Part shown: positions 7,182 through 9,922 of the stretch, one piece after another
Numbering within the stretch: the stretch's first letter is position 1
How the letters are laid out: each line of letters begins with the position of its first letter
Source of the DNA: Clostridia bacterium
GTDB taxonomy: Bacteria; Bacillota; Clostridia; Christensenellales; CAG-138
Length of the DNA: 9,922 nt
Direction of reading: 5' to 3'
NCBI GenBank assembly: GCA_017435185.1
Contig: JAFSFN010000103.1
Span: 1-9,922, forward strand
Program-made: the position numbers and the translations under genes
The notes under the pieces: model-generated
The model's input: only the letters and a program-made list of their open reading frames with translations
What the model was told of the DNA's origin: nothing
The model's database searches: none

Positions 7182-7928
7182 ATGCGTAGACCTATAATTG
7201 CAGGCAACTGGAAAATGAATATGACTCCCTGCGAGGCGGAAACTCTTATAACAGAGCTTATTCCCCTCGTAAAGGACGCAAAGTGCGATGTTGTTATTTG
7301 CCCTCCTTTTGTAGACCTCTATAAAGCTGTAGAGCTTACAAAGGGAACAAATATCAAAGTCGGCGCACAGAACATACACTGGACTGAAAAAGGTGCTTTC
7401 ACAGGCGAAATCAGTGCGGCAATGCTCAAGTGCGCAGGCGCTGAATATGCAATCATCGGCCACAGCGAGCGCAGACAGTACTTCGGCGAAACAGACGAAA
7501 CAGTCAATATGCGTGCAAAGGCTGCAATAGCAAACGGCATCACACCCATAATCTGCGTCGGCGAGAGTCTTGAACAGAGAGAAAACGGCGAAACAGCAGA
7601 GCTTGTAACAAAGCAGATCACTCTTGACCTTGAAGGCATAGAGGGCAGCGATGTTGCAAACCTCATAATCGCTTACGAACCCATATGGGCAATCGGCACA
7701 GGTAAGACAGCAACTTCCGAGCAGGCAAATGAAACTATCGGCGTTATAAGGAGCGTTATCAGAAAGCTCTACGGCGATACAGTAGCAGATGCTGTCCGTA
7801 TCCAGTACGGCGGAAGCATGAACCCCAAGAATGCAACAGAACTCATGGCAATGAGCGAGATAGACGGCGGCCTCATCGGCGGTGCAAGCCTTAAAGCGGT
7901 TGATTTCTCCAATGTTGTGAATTATTGA
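7182..7928 (+). CDS. tpiA: Triosephosphate isomerase
   Basis: TpiA interconverts dihydroxyacetone phosphate and glyceraldehyde 3-phosphate in the cytosol. The 248-residue TIM barrel carries N9 and K11 (AGNWKMN, 7-13), the catalytic His in IGHSERR (92-98), the catalytic Glu E166 in AYEPIWAIGTG (164-174, including the active-site lid), YGGS (209-212) and the phosphate-binding GGASL (233-237). All expected active-site residues are present and the length is typical. GAAAGGA (7168-7174) lies 7 bases before the ATG. It is the second gene of the pgk-tpiA-gpmI operon, and its TGA stop is 7 bases before the gpmI start. Confidence 0.98.
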   Translation: MRRPIIAGNWKMNMTPCEAETLITELIPLVKDAKCDVVICPPFVDLYKAVELTKGTNIKVGAQNIHWTEKGAFTGEISAAMLKCAGAEYAIIGHSERRQYFGETDETVNMRAKAAIANGITPIICVGESLEQRENGETAELVTKQITLDLEGIEGSDVANLIIAYEPIWAIGTGKTATSEQANETIGVIRSVIRKLYGDTVADAVRIQYGGSMNPKNATELMAMSEIDGGLIGGASLKAVDFSNVVNY

Positions 7929-7935
7929 GGCAAAA

Positions 7936-9264
7936 ATGGATAAAAAACTTACAGCACTTATAATACTCGACGGCTTTGGTTGCCGCAGTGACAATGACGG
8001 CAACGCAATAAAGTGTGACGGAGTAAAGAATGTAACGGCACTTATGAAGAAGTACCCCAATACTCAGATAATGGCTTCGGGCGAGGATGTTGGCCTCCCC
8101 GACGGCCAGATGGGTAATTCCGAGGTAGGTCATCTCAATATCGGCGCAGGACGCATTGTTTATCAGGAACTTACACGCATAACAAAGTCAATAAAGGACG
8201 GCGACTTCTTCAAAAAAGAAGAGTTTTTGGAAGCTGTTGAAAACTGCAAAAAGCATGACAGTGCATTGCATCTCATGGGCCTTTGCAGTGACGGCGGCGT
8301 TCACAGCCACCTTGAGCATTTGTATGCGCTTGTCAAGCTCGGTCATGAGAGCGGCTTGAAGAAGATATATATTCATTGCTTCATGGACGGACGTGATGTT
8401 CCTCCCCAGAGCGGCAAAGATTTCATAGCACAGCTTCAGAATAAGCTCGAAAGCATAGGCGGCGGCGAAATAGCTACGGTTATGGGGCGTTACTATGCTA
8501 TGGACAGAGACAATCGCTACGAGCGTGTTGAAAAAGCGTATGCTGCCATGGTATACGGCGAGGGTGTATATGCCGAAGATGCACTGCAAGCAATGCAGGC
8601 TTCGTATGATGACGGTGTAACAGACGAATTTGTTGTTCCCACAGTCATAACAAAGAACGGAAAGCCGATAGCTTCCATAAGCGCAAATGACAGTGTGATA
8701 TTCTTCAACTTCCGTCCCGACAGAGCAAGAGAGATAAGCAGAGCTTTCATATTCTCCGACTTTGACGGCTTTGAGCGCAGAAACGGATTCTTCCCGCTTT
8801 ACTATGTCTCAATGACACAGTATGACAAGACATTCGGAGACAGACTTAAAGTTGCATTTAAGCCTGATTCACTCAAGAACACATTGGGCGAATATCTTTC
8901 AACTCTCGGCAAGACACAGCTTCGTATTGCCGAAACGGAGAAGTATGCTCATGTCACATTCTTCTTCAACGGTGGCGTTGAAGCTCCCAATGATGGAGAG
9001 GACAGGGCGCTTATTCCGTCACCCAAGGTTGCAACTTATGACCTGAAGCCGGAAATGAGTGCATACGAGGTCGCGAAGGAAGCGGTAAAGCGTATCGAGA
9101 GCAAAAAGTACGATGCAATGATACTCAATTTCGCAAATCCCGATATGGTCGGACACACGGGCGTCATGGGAGCGGCGGTCAAAGCTGTTCATGCGGTTGA
9201 CGAGTGCCTCGGCAAGGTCATAGATGCAATTCTTGCAAACGGCGGCAGAGCTGTTATATACTGA
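7936..9264 (+). CDS. gpmI: 2,3-bisphosphoglycerate-independent phosphoglycerate mutase, truncated at its 3' end
   Basis: GpmI interconverts 3- and 2-phosphoglycerate using two Mn ions and a phosphoserine intermediate. The alkaline-phosphatase-like N-terminus (LIILDGFG, with D12), the catalytic serine S62 in MGNSEVGHLN (59-68), MDGRDVPP (150-157), FFNFRPDRARE (256-266) and NPDMVGHTG (401-409, with D403 and H407) are all present. These positions match the Geobacillus enzyme numbering. The family is about 510 residues; this frame ends after residue 442 (AVIY, TGA 9262-9264), immediately before the expected ADHGN motif with D444 and H445. The ligand H462 is also missing, so the read product could not be active. 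Sequence past about 9258 belongs to an unrelated gene on the other strand, so the end is a junction, not a natural stop. TGAGGC, overlapping the tpiA stop, serves as a weak ribosome site. Confidence 0.95.
   Translation: MDKKLTALIILDGFGCRSDNDGNAIKCDGVKNVTALMKKYPNTQIMASGEDVGLPDGQMGNSEVGHLNIGAGRIVYQELTRITKSIKDGDFFKKEEFLEAVENCKKHDSALHLMGLCSDGGVHSHLEHLYALVKLGHESGLKKIYIHCFMDGRDVPPQSGKDFIAQLQNKLESIGGGEIATVMGRYYAMDRDNRYERVEKAYAAMVYGEGVYAEDALQAMQASYDDGVTDEFVVPTVITKNGKPIASISANDSVIFFNFRPDRAREISRAFIFSDFDGFERRNGFFPLYYVSMTQYDKTFGDRLKVAFKPDSLKNTLGEYLSTLGKTQLRIAETEKYAHVTFFFNGGVEAPNDGEDRALIPSPKVATYDLKPEMSAYEVAKEAVKRIESKKYDAMILNFANPDMVGHTGVMGAAVKAVHAVDECLGKVIDAILANGGRAVIY
9256..9264. other. Junction between gpmI and an unrelated GC-rich fragment
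   Basis: Up to about 9258 the plus strand encodes GpmI (AVI). From about 9262 rightwards the minus strand encodes a beta-helix protein (HFDHDQY). The two genes face each other and both are cut mid-domain at the same point. The shared TATA-type bases and ACTGATC, which resembles the expected ACTGCNGAYCAY of gpmI, offer short microhomology for a false join or an illegitimate recombination. Confidence 0.8.
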
Positions 9265-9922
9265 TCGTGGTCAAAGTGCATGGCAAAGGCGATCGGGCGC
9301 GCCTTCTGCAGGAAGATATCCTTGAAATGGATGTTCCGGCAGCCGCAGTTCTCGATTTCGCCCTCCTGCACCATGACCCAGTTGATGCCGTCGTATTCGG
9401 CCGCGCCGTCCTCATGGCAGGGGCAGGTTTCGGAAACGTATTCGGTCCAGTCGGGCTCCATGCAGACGCGGTAGAGGCGGCCGTTGGCGACGACGGTATC
9501 GGAGTGCTGAACCTTCATGCCCTTATACCAGCGGCACCAGGAGCCGGCGAGGATGCGGCAGAAGAAGCCGGTGGTATCGACGTCGTCCAGATCATAGCAG
9601 TTTTCAATAACGCCGTCCTCAATCCAGCCCAGCTGCGGGTTGGAGGTGGCGTAGTCATGCGCGTTGAGGGCGATGGGGTCGTCGAAGGTGCGGAAGATGC
9701 CATTGCGGATGACGAACTTGCTGCCCGGGCCCAGATGAACGCCGTCCTTGTGACCTTCGATGTGAACGTTCTCCACGCGGATATTTTCGAAGGTGCAGAT
9801 CTGGATGCCGAAGCTTTCCTTATGCAGATCCATGCACTCGAATTCATCGATCACGAGGTTCTTAATATAGTAGAAGGAGACCTGCCCGATCAGACCGACG
9901 ATCTGCCGGACGCCCTGATGAA
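9262..9922 (-). CDS. Right-handed beta-helix protein, GH28 polygalacturonase-like, partial at both ends
   Basis: The minus-strand frame is open from the right window edge to the junction, about 220 codons. It starts in mid-protein (HQGVRQIVGLIGQ) and has no start codon here; the GTG at 9854 is internal. The stretch HKDGVHLGPGSKFVIRNGIF, then RTFDDPIALNAHD, lines up with the GH28 pattern NTDG...I.N....TGDDCIAIKS, with His-Lys-Asp for NTD and Phe-Asp-Asp for GDD. It continues with beta-helix strands, Cys-rich segments and PIAFAMHFDHDQY just before the junction. Such enzymes usually cut or modify plant or host polysaccharides, often pectin, outside the cytoplasm; the substrate here cannot be assigned. 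Third codon positions are mostly G or C, unlike the genes to the left. Hand counts of 9541-9600 and 9721-9780 give 37 and 38 G/C of 60, against 25 of 60 for 4861-4920. I infer a foreign or misassembled origin. Confidence 0.75.

Noticed and set aside
7146..8060. 304-codon open frame on the minus strand opposite tpiA and the start of gpmI
   Set aside because: It lies entirely antisense to two well-recognised genes, its product is Cys-rich with no family resemblance, and codon bias of the sense genes explains its length.
9189..9854. Treating the minus-strand beta-helix frame as a complete gene with a GTG start at 9854 and a stop near 9189
   Set aside because: Homologous-looking sequence continues upstream to the window edge, and the last ~24 codons of that frame are only antisense gpmI sequence read past the junction.
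1..9922. tRNA, rRNA, CRISPR arrays, insertion sequences, toxin-antitoxin or phage-defence genes
   Set aside because: By eye I found no cloverleaf, regular repeat-spacer pattern, transposase or defence-related domain in the window.

Overview
The window reads as a chromosomal fragment of a moderately AT-rich, low-to-mid GC Gram-positive bacterium, most likely an uncultured Clostridia-type Firmicute. This rests on strong AGGAGG/GGAGGT ribosome binding sites, a SecA scaffold sequence of Firmicutes type (DHIDAMDQLRQGI), a cofactor-independent phosphoglycerate mutase, and a pgk-tpiA-gpmI glycolytic run. The last ~660 bases look different: they are visibly richer in G and C, with mostly G/C third codon positions, and probably come from another genome.

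Layout. (1) 1-2660, minus strand: secA, broken by one in-frame TGA at 282-284. Unmistakable SecA sequence continues past the stop in the same frame to the left edge. (2) 2661-2799: a divergent intergenic region with one promoter for secA and one for the rightward genes. (3) 2800-5801, plus strand: four tightly packed genes. They encode a YdcF/DUF218 membrane protein, a glycosyltransferase-2/GtrA fusion, a membrane-anchored phosphodiester glycosidase (NAGPA-like) and a 68-residue two-helix membrane protein. (4) 5802-5971: a hairpin, a promoter and a strong Shine-Dalgarno sequence. (5) 5972-9264, plus strand: pgk, tpiA and gpmI. gpmI stops at residue 442, just before its remaining metal ligands. 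(6) about 9258-9922, minus strand: a fragment of a GC-rich right-handed beta-helix protein resembling GH28 polygalacturonases, open at both ends.

Function. SecA drives Sec-dependent export. The four-gene block looks like a cell-envelope glycan module, with a polyprenyl-phosphate sugar transferase and probable flippase domain, a glycosidase for sugar-phosphodiester bonds and a YdcF-type envelope protein, but its substrate cannot be read from the sequence. Pgk, TpiA and GpmI carry out steps of lower glycolysis; gapA and eno are not in the window.

I found no convincing new biological system. The strongest anomalies are the stop codon inside an essential gene (secA) and the abrupt junction inside gpmI. 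Both are more simply explained by sequencing, strain-mixture or assembly artefacts than by new biology. The GT2-GtrA/phosphodiester glycosidase/YdcF block and the apparently leaderless start at 2800 are the most interesting genuine-looking features.
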